This document shows, piece after piece, positions 22,739-32,370 of a DNA stretch of 64,000 nucleotides. The stretch's first letter is position 1, and each line of letters begins with the position of its first letter. The position numbers were made by a program, and so were the translations under genes. The notes under the pieces were generated by a model that did not search any database, had not been told where the DNA came from, and saw nothing but the letters and a program-made list of their open reading frames with translations. Origin of the DNA: an uncultured Desulfobacter sp. Its GTDB lineage: Bacteria; Desulfobacterota; Desulfobacteria; Desulfobacterales; Desulfobacteraceae. Location: contig NZ_OY762614.1 of assembly GCF_963666145.1 (NCBI RefSeq), forward strand, positions 5,012,501-5,076,500, written 5' to 3'.

Positions 22739-25507
22739 TCAGCCTGTCGCCCCTAATGCGTTGGCAATGGCATTGACGCACTGCAACAGGGCAAACAGAT
22801 AATGATCTTCTTCTTTGGCCTTGTTTTTTTTCGAGTTACGCCATTTTTGCAGTAATTTAACCTGGGCATCGTGCAGATTATTGAGGGCCTCGGCTCTGAG
22901 TATGGTCGAATAATAGTGATTAATGCGTCGCTCGTTAATCGGCCGCTTTAACACGTCGGCCACCATTTTGCGGGTTAAGTCCAGTTCATTTTTAATCATG
23001 TTCATGATTCGGTCGCAAATCTGCCTATCTTCAACCAGCGACGCATATTTTTCCATGACCCGTTCATCCGTTGCAATCAGGCTGCTGTCCAGATTTGTCA
23101 TCACGAAACGCACAAAGGGATTGTATTCAACGAAATGAAGCAAATTGTTGTACGCGTTCGGGTCCTGGTGTTTCAACTCATTTAATGTGGAGCCAACCCC
23201 GTACCAGCTGGTAATATTAAACCGCGATTGTGCCCAGCTGAACACCCAGGGAATGGCCCGAAGATCTTCCATGGTGCGTTTCCCGGTTCGCCGCGCAGGC
23301 CGGGAACCGATTTTGCTCGACTCGATCACATCAATGGGGGTTGCCTGGGAAAAAAAAGTGATGAAATCAGGATCACAGATCAGTTGCCGGTAGTAATGAC
23401 GCCCCCGGTCAGCCAAACCATGAAATAAACTTTCAACCTCATCCCGTGGTTGCTTGGTATTTTCGTGCAGTACGGTTTGTGCCGTAACACTTGCCACTAT
23501 CAGTTCCAGGTTATATGTGGCATTCACCAGATTTGCATATTTTCGTTCAATGGTCTCGCCTTGCTCTGTAACACGGAAATTACCATGGATGGAGCCGTGG
23601 GGTAATGTTTTGATGAACCAATGGCTGGGGCCGGCCCCCCGACTGATACTGCCCCCGGTACCATGGAAAAAACGGATTTTTACACCGTGTTTTTCCCCTG
23701 TTTGGGTCAACTCTTTTTGTGCCTGATGCAGGAGCCATGAACTGGCCAGGATACCGCCGTCCTTATTGCTGTCGGAATAACCGATCATCACATCCTGAAT
23801 TAATTGGGCATCGGGGTTTTTCCAGGACTGCATCTGTAAACTGGTTTTCACAATGGGCCGGCCCAGGTAATCGTCCATAATGCCCGGGCTGCGTTTTAGG
23901 TCCTCAATGGTTTCAAAAAGGGGGACCACAGGCAGAATCGCCCCCAGTTGATCGTCTTTTTTTACAATCAACCCCACTTCACGCATGAACAGGTAAACGG
24001 TGAGCAGATCCTCCGTATTTCGGGTCATACTCACAATCAGCTTGCCGAATGCATTGGGGCTGTAACGTTGAACATGGTCGCTTACGACCTGCAAGGCCCC
24101 GATCACATTTTGTCCTTCCGGCCCGATCGACCTATGGTCTACCAAAAACGGACGGTTGATTTTAAGTTCCTGATCCAGAAACGTGCGTCTGGTCTCCTGA
24201 CTTTTTTGAATCTGCTTGGCAGATTTTTCCCCTAAGGATGCGGTTACCAGCTGATTTAGCGCTTTTTCATGGAAATCGCTGTTCTGGCGGATATCCAATT
24301 TTGCCAAATGAAACCCAAAGATTTTTAAAATCCGCTTCATCCGCCCGACATCGACATGGGCCACCTGACCGATACCGCAGTTTTCCAATTCATCGTGGAG
24401 CAGGTCCAAGTCCGTTATCAAATTGATGGAGCTTGTGTAACTATTGGGTTTATCCTCTAATTCAAGATTGAATTCCCGGCTCAGGTCAATGGGGATTTTC
24501 TGGATCAAAATAAGGACGTAGGCCTTAAAAATCTCTTCGGTATGTTCTTTAAACTCAACCTCGGCATTCCCCCCGACCTCTTTGGCAAGTGTTTTAATCC
24601 GATCAGCAAAGTTTTGGCTTACATCCGAGATGTTGTGATAGATACTGAGCTTTTGGGCCAATTTTTTTAATTCGTTTTTAATGATGTAAAACGCGTGAAT
24701 GCGCAACTTTTCAATGGTCTTGCCGGTAAGCTCCGGCGTCACCAGCGGATGTCCGTCACGGTCTCCGCCAACCCAGTTTCCAAATGAGAGCACCGGAAGT
24801 AAATCCGAGTCATTCAGCACTGTCGGATTAAATCCAGATTCCAGCCATGCGTGGCGCAACCGTTTATCCAGCATCATAATCACACTGGGAAACACATGGG
24901 TCAGATAGTGCAAAATATTGTCCAGCTCCGATTCCAGCCGGGGCTTCTCAATGTAAATCTCCCCCACATGCCAGGCGCGGTGCAGGATCTGTTTGATATC
25001 CTGGCGAATGTCGGCCTGTTCAATACGGGTGTACATTCGGTTCTCTCTTTTAACCAGCAGCAGATATAACTTTCGGTATTCCTGTAGCACCACAGCACGT
25101 TTGGCTTCTGTGGGATGTGCCGTTAAAACCGGTTCGACCAGTACATTGGGCAATACTTTTAGAATCTGGGACTCGGTAATTCCCCTGGACTTTAAATATT
25201 GGAATTGATTGGCCCACAGCCCGTTTACCTGGGTCATGTCCTCATCTTCCTGGTGGCGACGGCTTTGCACCGCCCCATTGACCTCCACCAGGTTTAACAG
25301 CTGAAAACAGATGGACATCATATGGATGTACGCATTGCTTGTCAGATCCGAGTCTGACGGAACGCTGGCATTGAGCCACGGAAGTAACCCAACCAGTTTT
25401 TGCTGGTTATTTTCCTCCAACACCTCTTTAAAGCAGGTCAAAAGAAAATGAAGATCGTCATAGGGTTTTCCCAACGCATTTTTGACTTGGGTGAAAACTG
25501 TGTTCAT
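22739..25507 (-). CDS. ppc: phosphoenolpyruvate carboxylase
   Basis: A 922-residue bacterial-type enzyme making oxaloacetate from PEP and bicarbonate, an anaplerotic step. The first catalytic block is VLTAHPTEAKR (His131). The second is GYSDSNKDGG near residue 590. The glycine loop is FFHGTGGSISRGAGP near 635. The C-terminus, ALGATG, occupies the position of the usual NTG. Full length and alone in its transcription unit. Confidence 0.96.
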   Translation of the reverse strand: MNTVFTQVKNALGKPYDDLHFLLTCFKEVLEENNQQKLVGLLPWLNASVPSDSDLTSNAYIHMMSICFQLLNLVEVNGAVQSRRHQEDEDMTQVNGLWANQFQYLKSRGITESQILKVLPNVLVEPVLTAHPTEAKRAVVLQEYRKLYLLLVKRENRMYTRIEQADIRQDIKQILHRAWHVGEIYIEKPRLESELDNILHYLTHVFPSVIMMLDKRLRHAWLESGFNPTVLNDSDLLPVLSFGNWVGGDRDGHPLVTPELTGKTIEKLRIHAFYIIKNELKKLAQKLSIYHNISDVSQNFADRIKTLAKEVGGNAEVEFKEHTEEIFKAYVLILIQKIPIDLSREFNLELEDKPNSYTSSINLITDLDLLHDELENCGIGQVAHVDVGRMKRILKIFGFHLAKLDIRQNSDFHEKALNQLVTASLGEKSAKQIQKSQETRRTFLDQELKINRPFLVDHRSIGPEGQNVIGALQVVSDHVQRYSPNAFGKLIVSMTRNTEDLLTVYLFMREVGLIVKKDDQLGAILPVVPLFETIEDLKRSPGIMDDYLGRPIVKTSLQMQSWKNPDAQLIQDVMIGYSDSNKDGGILASSWLLHQAQKELTQTGEKHGVKIRFFHGTGGSISRGAGPSHWFIKTLPHGSIHGNFRVTEQGETIERKYANLVNATYNLELIVASVTAQTVLHENTKQPRDEVESLFHGLADRGRHYYRQLICDPDFITFFSQATPIDVIESSKIGSRPARRTGKRTMEDLRAIPWVFSWAQSRFNITSWYGVGSTLNELKHQDPNAYNNLLHFVEYNPFVRFVMTNLDSSLIATDERVMEKYASLVEDRQICDRIMNMIKNELDLTRKMVADVLKRPINERRINHYYSTILRAEALNNLHDAQVKLLQKWRNSKKNKAKEEDHYLFALLQCVNAIANALGATG

Positions 25508-25775
25508 GGCTTGGTAGACTCAAATTGGTTTAGAAATTACCAAAAGTATCTAACAGTTCGCGACGATTGTCAAATTTTATGGGATTTGAAATTCGCCTTG
25601 AAATGGGTATGCCGGTGAATGGAATTTGTCTGGTAACAGTTTTAAATTAAACATGTTTTTATCTTAGTATGACGTAAAAAAGGAAGGGGCGACCTGTGAA
25701 AGAGGATCCGCATCACCCATCGCTGATGGGAGATTTTTTATAAGTGAATAAGAACTTGGTTCTCTCTACGGCGTG

Positions 25776-26456
25776 CTATTCATCATCATCATCATCATTT
25801 TCATCTTCATGCCGCAGGGAATTAATAAATTTTTTCAAAGGCTTTACATAGGGTATGATAATGAGAACACAAATGGCGCCAAAGACATATTGAAGCATTG
25901 CAAACCGATGCTCAAGAAAATCAAACCCGTAACACCACCCCACGATGGCTGTCAGCGTCCCAAGGCCTGCCGCACTGAAATTGCTGAACAGAGGCATCCT
26001 GAGCATATATCCGATGATGGTTCCCACCACAGGACCTGTGACAGGCAGCGGTGCCATCACAAATGCAAAGATGCCGATCCAGCCCCAGCGCGCTATTTTT
26101 TCTTTTTTTTCTTCGGCCTTTTCCCTGAGTTTGTCCATGGATCTTTTGATCCATGCCGCTTTGAAGATACCGCTGGTGCTCAAAGCAAATACCGCATAGG
26201 TATAGCAGACAATCAGGCATTCTAAATAAAAATTTAGGGCAATGGTCGTAACAGGGTCAAATCCATTTAAAATGCACAGACCGATGCCTCCGGCCCGGCT
26301 GCCCACACAGTGGGTCAGAAACGCAACAAAGGCGATATTTGCGTTGGGTTCGCCCCGGACCATGCCGATGATTACAAAAAGAAGGAACAGGGCGGTAAAT
26401 ATAAAACCGGTCACAAGGACCCGGCCTTCAGTGGTGTTTAAAAGAAATTTTTTCAT
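25776..26456 (-). CDS. small multidrug export (PF06695-like) membrane protein
   Basis: A 226-residue protein with about five membrane segments. The features fit the Sm_multidrug_ex family: THCVGSRAGGIGLCILNG, a cytoplasmic charged helix KLREKAEEKKEKIARWGWIG, and APLPVTGPVVGTIIGYML. The C-terminal tail is almost all acidic (DENDDDDDE), encoded by a run of TCA triplets at 25779-25796 on the + strand that could vary in length. Transport substrate unknown. Confidence 0.75.
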   Translation of the reverse strand: MKKFLLNTTEGRVLVTGFIFTALFLLFVIIGMVRGEPNANIAFVAFLTHCVGSRAGGIGLCILNGFDPVTTIALNFYLECLIVCYTYAVFALSTSGIFKAAWIKRSMDKLREKAEEKKEKIARWGWIGIFAFVMAPLPVTGPVVGTIIGYMLRMPLFSNFSAAGLGTLTAIVGWCYGFDFLEHRFAMLQYVFGAICVLIIIPYVKPLKKFINSLRHEDENDDDDDE

Positions 26457-26544
26457 TTCTGCAATTTTTTATCTACATATTTTTTGAAGACCGTTTATAA
26501 AGTATACACAGGGTACTGTCAAGACGGACTGTAATAATAACGGG

Positions 26545-27246
26545 TTACAGTTTTATGCCCACAAAGAGGGTTACAATTCCCAAGGTCATCTCCTTGAACC
26601 TGATCGCCTTGAATCCTGCGGCCTTCATCTGGCCTGCAAAGGATACGGGATCAGGAAATTTTAATACGGATTCCGGCAGGTAGGCATATGCGTTTCCATG
26701 TTTTGAAAAAAAGGAACCGATTAACGGCAATATTTTTTGAAAGTACAAAAGATAGAGCTTGCGCATCAAGCCTTTCTGGGGCGTGGTCAGCTCCAGAATG
26801 ATAATTCTGCCGCCTGGTTTCAGGGTGCGGTGAAATTCTTTCATGGCCCCGATACGGTTCATGATATTGCGGATGCCGAACGCCATAAAACCTGCATCAA
26901 ACTGCTGGTCTTTCATGGGCAGGTTCAGGGCGTCACCATTGACAAGGCAAATGGCACGGCCCAATGATCCGTTAAGTTTTTTTTTGCCAAGGGCCAGCAT
27001 ACCAAAGGAAAAGTCCAGTCCGGTAATGTTTGCACGGCCCTTGAGGACCCGGCTGACCTCAAGCCCCACATCACAGGTCCCGCAGGCGGCATCCAGCACA
27101 TTTGCCTCAGGTTTAAGTTTTGCGGCCTTGACCATCTCCCTGCGCCAATACACATCCTGGCGCATGCTGAGCAGTCGGTTTAAAAAATCATATTTGGGTG
27201 CAATTTTGTCAAACATTTCTTTGACAAAATCCAGTTCTTGGTTCAT
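26545..27246 (-). CDS. ubiE: demethylmenaquinone methyltransferase
   Basis: A 233-residue class I SAM methyltransferase that adds the methyl group to demethylmenaquinone, the last menaquinone step. Landmarks are FDKIAPKYDFLNRLLSM near the N-terminus, the SAM motif VLDAACGTCDVGLE, and FDAGFMAFGIRNI. The usual GTG of motif I reads GTC. The ATG at 27246 is preferred to a TTG three codons earlier. It is transcribed divergently from dnaJ across 119 bp. Confidence 0.92.
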   Translation of the reverse strand: MNQELDFVKEMFDKIAPKYDFLNRLLSMRQDVYWRREMVKAAKLKPEANVLDAACGTCDVGLEVSRVLKGRANITGLDFSFGMLALGKKKLNGSLGRAICLVNGDALNLPMKDQQFDAGFMAFGIRNIMNRIGAMKEFHRTLKPGGRIIILELTTPQKGLMRKLYLLYFQKILPLIGSFFSKHGNAYAYLPESVLKFPDPVSFAGQMKAAGFKAIRFKEMTLGIVTLFVGIKL

Positions 27247-27365
27247 CGTTGACAACTTTAGAATCTGAGTTATTTTAAATTATTTATTTTAGTCAAAGCA
27301 GGTTTGGAAGCTATCATACAACCGGTTTAAACACAAATTAAATTAAAGCACTATCGGGCACTAAT

Positions 27366-28463
27366 ATGAGTGAAAAACGAGATTATTATGAAATCCTTGA
27401 GGTAACGCGGGATGCAGATAAAGTAACACTGAAAAAGGCTTACAGAAAGCTTGCCATCAAATATCATCCGGACAAAAATCCGGATAATAAAGAGGCCGAA
27501 GATAAATTTAAGGAAGCTTCCGAAGCCTATGAAGTGTTGTCTGATGACAGTAAACGCCAGCTTTATGACCAGTTCGGCCACCAGGGGCTTGAAGGCGCCG
27601 GGCATTCCGGGCCCAGCGGATTTGAGGACATTTTTTCAAGCTTCGGGGATATTTTTGAAGATTTTTTCGGATTTGGCGGCGGACGCGGCAGCAACCGGGC
27701 CAGGCGGGGATCGGATCTGCGCTATGACATGACCATTGATTTTATGGAGGCCGCCTTTGGCACGGAAAAGACCATCTCCATTCCCAAGCACGAGACATGT
27801 GACGAATGCAACGGCTCCGGTGCCTCACCCGGTTCCTCTTCGGAAACCTGCTCCCACTGCCGGGGCACGGGGCAGTATATCCAGAGCCAGGGCTTTTTCA
27901 AGGTCAAGACCACCTGTCCCTATTGTAAGGGCAGGGGGACAATTATTCCCAATCCCTGCCCCAAATGCCGGGGCGGCGGACGTATGGAAATCAACCGTAA
28001 GGTCCAGGTGAAAATTCCTGCCGGTGTGGATGTGGGATCAAAATTGCGTCTGACCGGAGAAGGCGAGGCCTCGAATGTGCCCAACGGTCCTTCCGGTGAT
28101 CTGTATGTGGTCATCAATGTCAAACCCCACAAGTTTTTTCAGCGGGACAGAACAGATGTGATCTGTGCCATTGATATTTCATTTATCCAGGCTGCCCTGG
28201 GCGCTGAAATTTCCGTCCCCACCCTGGTGGGAGAAAAGCAATTGTCAATCCCCGCCGGGACCCAGTATGGAGACTCCTTTCAGTTCAAAGGCGAGGGGAT
28301 TGCCTCTTTGAGAAACGGCAGACGGGGGGATCAAATTATCAAGGTCATCGTCAAAACACCGACCAAACTGAGCCAGAAACAAAAAGATCTGCTCGAAGAG
28401 TTTGACAGACTTGATTCAAATAAAATATCAAACAAGCTGAAGAACTTATTTAAAAATCTGTGA
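27366..28463 (+). CDS. dnaJ: DnaJ-type chaperone (type I)
   Basis: A 365-residue type I J-protein that stimulates DnaK ATP hydrolysis and delivers substrates. The J domain (1-70) has HPD at 34-36. A Gly/Phe region (about 76-115) follows. Four CxxCxGxG zinc repeats start at 145, 162, 184 and 198, and the C-terminal substrate-binding domains complete it. Its stop overlaps an upstream GTG of the next frame, so queD is likely co-transcribed. No grpE or dnaK is adjacent. Confidence 0.95.
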   Translation: MSEKRDYYEILEVTRDADKVTLKKAYRKLAIKYHPDKNPDNKEAEDKFKEASEAYEVLSDDSKRQLYDQFGHQGLEGAGHSGPSGFEDIFSSFGDIFEDFFGFGGGRGSNRARRGSDLRYDMTIDFMEAAFGTEKTISIPKHETCDECNGSGASPGSSSETCSHCRGTGQYIQSQGFFKVKTTCPYCKGRGTIIPNPCPKCRGGGRMEINRKVQVKIPAGVDVGSKLRLTGEGEASNVPNGPSGDLYVVINVKPHKFFQRDRTDVICAIDISFIQAALGAEISVPTLVGEKQLSIPAGTQYGDSFQFKGEGIASLRNGRRGDQIIKVIVKTPTKLSQKQKDLLEEFDRLDSNKISNKLKNLFKNL

Positions 28464-28489
28464 TAGAGAAAACATCCGAATGGGGGGCT

Positions 28490-28888
28490 ATGTTTGAATT
28501 AAAGGTTAAAACCCGGTTTGCCGGGGCGCACCAGCTTGCCATGGTGGGCCGGAAATGTGAGAATCTGCACGGACACAACTGGCAGGTGGAAGTGTATGTC
28601 AAGGGCGATCAATTGAACGGTGCCGGGGTGCTGGCCGATTTCGGGGATATCAAACGGGCGGTTCGCTCTGTTGTGGACGGTGAGCTGGACCACAAATTTT
28701 TAAATGAACTGCCCGCCTTTAAGGACGAGCAGCCCACGTCGGAACGTATTGCCGTCTATATTGCAGGTAAGGTCCAGGTCTACCTGGATGAACATGTGGA
28801 TGAACAGATCGTGGTCTCCAGGGTCATGGCCTGGGAATCCGATGACGCGTGCGCGATTTATTATCCTACCCCTGGTGTGACCCAATAA
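28490..28888 (+). CDS. queD: 6-carboxytetrahydropterin synthase-like protein
   Basis: The ATG at 28490 has a G-rich ribosome site and matches the family start; a GTG at 28460 is less likely. The 132-residue enzyme belongs to the QueD/PTPS family of the queuosine pathway. Zinc ligands are H14, H27 and H29, the last two in LHGHN, with the catalytic Cys at C23 (CENLHGHN). The LDHKFLN segment carries the catalytic Asp-His. It follows dnaJ by 26 bp and its 3' end overlaps the convergent FAD gene by 23 bp. Confidence 0.88.
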   Translation: MFELKVKTRFAGAHQLAMVGRKCENLHGHNWQVEVYVKGDQLNGAGVLADFGDIKRAVRSVVDGELDHKFLNELPAFKDEQPTSERIAVYIAGKVQVYLDEHVDEQIVVSRVMAWESDDACAIYYPTPGVTQ

Positions 28889-30248
28889 TTTTTTTTGCCG
28901 GGATCAGTCCGGTGGCCGCTGCAGATACAATGTTGCCGGCCACCCCCGGGCCGTCTCCTGCCACATACATGCCCTTGATTTTGGTCTCCAGGTGGGGTGT
29001 GGTTTCGATCTGTGTGGCAAAAAATTTAATCTCCGGTGCATAGAGCAGGGTCTCATCGTTGGAAACCCCAGGTACCACCTGGTTCAGGGTTTCAAGTCCT
29101 TCGGTCAGATTGGACAGTATTCTTTCAGGCAGGGCCATGGCAATGTCCCCGCATACCACGTTGGTCATGGTCGGTTCAATGTAGCTTTTGTGGATCCGGT
29201 TCCAGGTGGACCGCCGGCCCCGTTTCAGATCCCCGAACCGCTGGAGAATGGGTTTGCCGCCGCCGATGATGCTGGCCAGACGCCCGATGGATTCTCCGTA
29301 TGCCTGGTTGTCCGTGACTGGTTCCGTGAGCACCACCTTTGACAGAAATGCAAAATTGGTATTGCTCGATTTCTTATCTGAATAGGCGTGCCCGTTGACA
29401 CAGACAAAATCCTGGTAATTTTCCAACGCCACAAAACCACCCTGGTTGGTGCAGAATGTCCGGGTCAGATCATCATAGGTGTGGGTGCGGATGAAAAAGG
29501 TGGGATCATAGATCACGTTACACAGATCATCCATGATATCGTTGTGAACTTCCACCCGGATACCGACTTCGATGCCCCGCTGGCTCAACTCAATTCCGTG
29601 TTTCAATGCCAGGGATGACACCCAGTTGGCCCCGATACGGCCCGGTGCCAGAATAACGTTGTGGGCATGATAGGTGCCCTTGTCGGTTATCACCCCCTGG
29701 ATAATCCCGTCGTTTTCAATGATATCGATTACATTTTCACTGGTTCGTATCTCAAGTCCTCTGGACTGGATATAGTCGGCCAGGGCCGTGATGTAGCCCG
29801 GCAGGTTGTCGCTGCCCAGATGCTTTTGCCGGATAAGCAGCAGATCGATGCCGAACCGCTTGGCCTCCTTGCGAATGAGGCCGGCTTCATCCATGTTGGT
29901 GGGAAATACCTTTGCATCCATTTTAAAGCGGGTAAATATCTCCTCTGTTTCGTCGATCAGCGCCTGGGCTTTGGGCATGGGCATGAATTGGGTCAGATCG
30001 GTTTTGCCAAGGCGTGGAATGAAATTGAGTTTTCCGTCCGAGTAGAGGCCTGCGCCGCCGATGCCGGACAGGATATTGCACGGATCGCACTGGGCGCATT
30101 TCTGAACTTTGGTGATGGGGCATTTTCGTTGCCGGGGCTCTTTGCCCCGTTCGATGAGCAAGACCTTGAGGTTCGCATGCTCCATCAGATAATAGGCCGC
30201 AAACAGTCCTGCGGGACCACCGCCCACGATAATTACGTCATAGGTCAT
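28866..30248 (-). CDS. FAD-dependent dehydrogenase (COG2509 type)
   Basis: The ATG at 30248 follows GAAAGGTTGAAT. The 460-residue flavoprotein opens with the Rossmann motif VIIVGGGPAGLFAAYYL and has a Cys cluster, KCPITKVQKCAQCDPCN (about 43-60), that could hold a metal or FeS centre. Then come IGGAGLYSDGKLN and, near the C-terminus, GMYVAGDGPGVAGNIVSAA, the second FAD contact. The family is widespread in anaerobes but its substrate is unknown. It overlaps queD tail to tail. Confidence 0.82.
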   Translation of the reverse strand: MTYDVIIVGGGPAGLFAAYYLMEHANLKVLLIERGKEPRQRKCPITKVQKCAQCDPCNILSGIGGAGLYSDGKLNFIPRLGKTDLTQFMPMPKAQALIDETEEIFTRFKMDAKVFPTNMDEAGLIRKEAKRFGIDLLLIRQKHLGSDNLPGYITALADYIQSRGLEIRTSENVIDIIENDGIIQGVITDKGTYHAHNVILAPGRIGANWVSSLALKHGIELSQRGIEVGIRVEVHNDIMDDLCNVIYDPTFFIRTHTYDDLTRTFCTNQGGFVALENYQDFVCVNGHAYSDKKSSNTNFAFLSKVVLTEPVTDNQAYGESIGRLASIIGGGKPILQRFGDLKRGRRSTWNRIHKSYIEPTMTNVVCGDIAMALPERILSNLTEGLETLNQVVPGVSNDETLLYAPEIKFFATQIETTPHLETKIKGMYVAGDGPGVAGNIVSAAATGLIPAKKIIGSHQG

Positions 30249-30402
30249 ATTCAACCTTTCATAAAAAAGAGGTTTCTTCGGATGTTGTCGGTGCCGGGCC
30301 GTACCGAATATGAGATGTTGATCCGCATCGATTATTTGTACATAATCATACTACCCTTGCAGCATATAATGAATATTATGAGAAACGAAAGGCTTTTTAA
30401 AA

Positions 30403-30690
30403 ATGGTTGTTGGAACAGGGCAAATCAAACTCAGGCTTTTTGATGTTCATTCCCTTAAAGCCAAACGGTCCATTGTAAAATCAATGATTTCACGATTGCA
30501 AAACCGCTTCAATATCAGTGTGGCCGAAATAGGGCTCAATGACAGCCATGACTGGGCGGGAATCGGATTCGCCCTGGTGGGAAACGATGCAAGGACAATC
30601 AATGCCAAAGTCGACAAAGTGTTTAATCTGGCCGACGAACTGGGCCTTGCCATGATTGCCGATACCCACATGGAAATCATCCATTTATGA
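30403..30690 (+). CDS. DUF503 family protein
   Basis: A 95-residue protein of the DUF503 (YlxP-like) family: GQIKLRLFDVHSLKAKRSIV at the start, then SVAEIGLNDSHDWAGIGFA and a C-terminal helix. Family members have a ferredoxin-like fold and often neighbour rbfA/nusA; here it stands apart. Its 3' end overlaps the convergent methyltransferase gene by 6 bp. Confidence 0.85.
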   Translation: MVVGTGQIKLRLFDVHSLKAKRSIVKSMISRLQNRFNISVAEIGLNDSHDWAGIGFALVGNDARTINAKVDKVFNLADELGLAMIADTHMEIIHL

Positions 30691-31275
30691 CATAAAGGCG
30701 GATGTTGAAAGACGGAATATCGCAAGATAATTATATCCAAGATCTGTGTATCCGATTTTTTTGAATCCATATGCAGCAGCCAACCCCTCGACCTCTTCCG
30801 GATAAAGCCGCATCTGTATCGGGGGGCCAAAGGGCATCTCTTGTTTTTTGCACTCCATCACGGCCAACCGCCCCGTGGATTTGAGAACCCTTGCCGCCTC
30901 AAAAAACAGCTTTTTTCTGCTGTTTTCATTTCCGAAGCTATGTAACACCGTGAATGCCATGCAAAGATTCATGGTCTCCGGGTTGATGGGCAGGGGCGGC
31001 TTGGTTATATCCGCTGTCAGGCACTGGATCTGGGGCAGGCCTGCGGTTTTTGCTGTCCTCTTGAGCGCATCCACCGTCGGCGGCCATTTGTCCACCGCTG
31101 TTACCTGACCCAAAGGCCCTGTCAAACGGGCCGCTTGAAGGGTATAGTCTCCTGCACCGCATCCCATGTCCAGGATATTCAGGCCCGGACAAATATCCAG
31201 GGCATCAAATACAAGCCCGGGTTCCTGCATCCAGAAACTGCTCGGTCCCTGGCCCCTGCATTGTCTCTTTTTCAT
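30685..31275 (-). CDS. class I SAM-dependent methyltransferase
   Basis: The ATG at 31275 gives 196 residues; a longer frame runs upstream but overlaps the next gene. The SAM-binding motif LNILDMGCGAGDYTLQA, the acidic VTAVDKW and a LCMAFTVLHSF segment place it in the UbiE/Methyltransf_11 group. The substrate is unknown. It follows the small ICMT-like gene on the same strand by 25 bp. Confidence 0.75.
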   Translation of the reverse strand: MKKRQCRGQGPSSFWMQEPGLVFDALDICPGLNILDMGCGAGDYTLQAARLTGPLGQVTAVDKWPPTVDALKRTAKTAGLPQIQCLTADITKPPLPINPETMNLCMAFTVLHSFGNENSRKKLFFEAARVLKSTGRLAVMECKKQEMPFGPPIQMRLYPEEVEGLAAAYGFKKIGYTDLGYNYLAIFRLSTSAFMS

Positions 31276-31300
31276 TTTACGTGAAAGTCCACTTGTTGTT

Positions 31301-31576
31301 TCAAAAACAGCCCAAAGGTAAAATGCAAGGCGTTTTCTTTTTATACGCCAGATATTCGGAACCAAACATTTGTTCCAGGTAGTTCTCTTCTTTAATGACC
31401 AACCTGTAAAGCAAAAGGTACATAAATACCGGTGTCGTCATGCCTATCCAGCTATTTTCCATGAAGATTATACCGGGCACAATAAACACCACCCATGCGC
31501 TGTATAGCGGGTGATGATTAATGTTAAAATGCCGTAACCGATAGATAAGAATGCGAAAATAGGGCCTATACCCCAT
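31301..31576 (-). CDS. short isoprenylcysteine-methyltransferase-like membrane protein
   Basis: A 91-residue protein corresponding to the C-terminal part of the ICMT/PEMT family: NHHPLYSAW, two membrane segments, then KEENYLEQMFGSEYLAYKKK. The family's N-terminal membrane helices are missing and no upstream frame supplies them, so this may be a truncated remnant. It lies between two soluble methyltransferase genes on the same strand. Confidence 0.55.
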   Translation of the reverse strand: MGYRPYFRILIYRLRHFNINHHPLYSAWVVFIVPGIIFMENSWIGMTTPVFMYLLLYRLVIKEENYLEQMFGSEYLAYKKKTPCILPLGCF

Positions 31577-31629
31577 CGATTCATTTTTTTCATATTCTTT
31601 TACCCCCCATTTAATCTAATCGTCTATTG

Positions 31630-32187
31630 TTACGGTTTTTTTAATATCGCTGTTTTGCAGAAAAATATTTTGGGTCCCGGCACATTTATAAGCCCCTGGT
31701 CTTTGGCCAGTTGCAGCATATCTTGAAATTTTTTGGCCGATACATGGAACGGCGGTTCTGCCACAAGGATTTGGCCGTTTGGTTTTAATATGGACGCCAG
31801 TTGGCTGAACAATTTCTGTTTATCCGGTACTTCGTGCACCATGTAAAATAGTAAAGCAAAATCTATACGTTCAGAAATTCCAAGGGTTGTCTCGTCACAC
31901 TTGTGTAGCGTTATTCGATGTTCAAACCGGGTTCCTGTTATTTTAGATTTAACCTTTTCAAGCATGCCTTCCTGTAGATCGGCAGCTATGATTTTGCCGG
32001 ATTCACCAACCATGTTTGCCATATCAAGGGTAAAGAAGCCCGGACCACATCCGACTTCAAGAACGGTCATCCCTTTGTGGATATAGGGTTTTAAAATTTT
32101 TTTGGGGTTTTGGAAAAGTTTACGAAGTTTGTTGTCTAAAGATCCCGATCGTTCGACCGGGCATATGTGCGGCTTTTTTTGATTCAT
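31630..32187 (-). CDS. class I SAM-dependent methyltransferase
   Basis: A 185-residue methyltransferase. SAM motif I is VLEVGCGPGFFTLDMA (about 42-57), then IIAADLQEGM. The DFALLFYMVHEVP segment is typical of small Methyltransf_11/25 enzymes, some of them arsenite or thiol methyltransferases; no arsenite-binding cysteine triad is seen. It starts 53 bp upstream of the ICMT-like gene. Confidence 0.75.
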   Translation of the reverse strand: MNQKKPHICPVERSGSLDNKLRKLFQNPKKILKPYIHKGMTVLEVGCGPGFFTLDMANMVGESGKIIAADLQEGMLEKVKSKITGTRFEHRITLHKCDETTLGISERIDFALLFYMVHEVPDKQKLFSQLASILKPNGQILVAEPPFHVSAKKFQDMLQLAKDQGLINVPGPKIFFCKTAILKKP

Positions 32188-32370
32188 TTTTGGATTCCGT
32201 TTTTTTAGAAATTAACATGCGAAATTAAAGTTAGATCTCTTTTTTAGTTTTGGTCAAGCCAAGGGTGAAACAGTTCAATCGTTTTATGAAGATAGCGTTC
32301 TCCGGTAATCATGATGTGCTCTGTAAGTCAATCTCTTTTTTATTTAAGTCCATTGTTGATTATAAATTGT

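Noticed and set aside
25776..25800. Triplet repeat as phase-variation switch
   Set aside because: Only about six TCA units encoding the acidic tail; in-frame changes would alter tail length but not expression.
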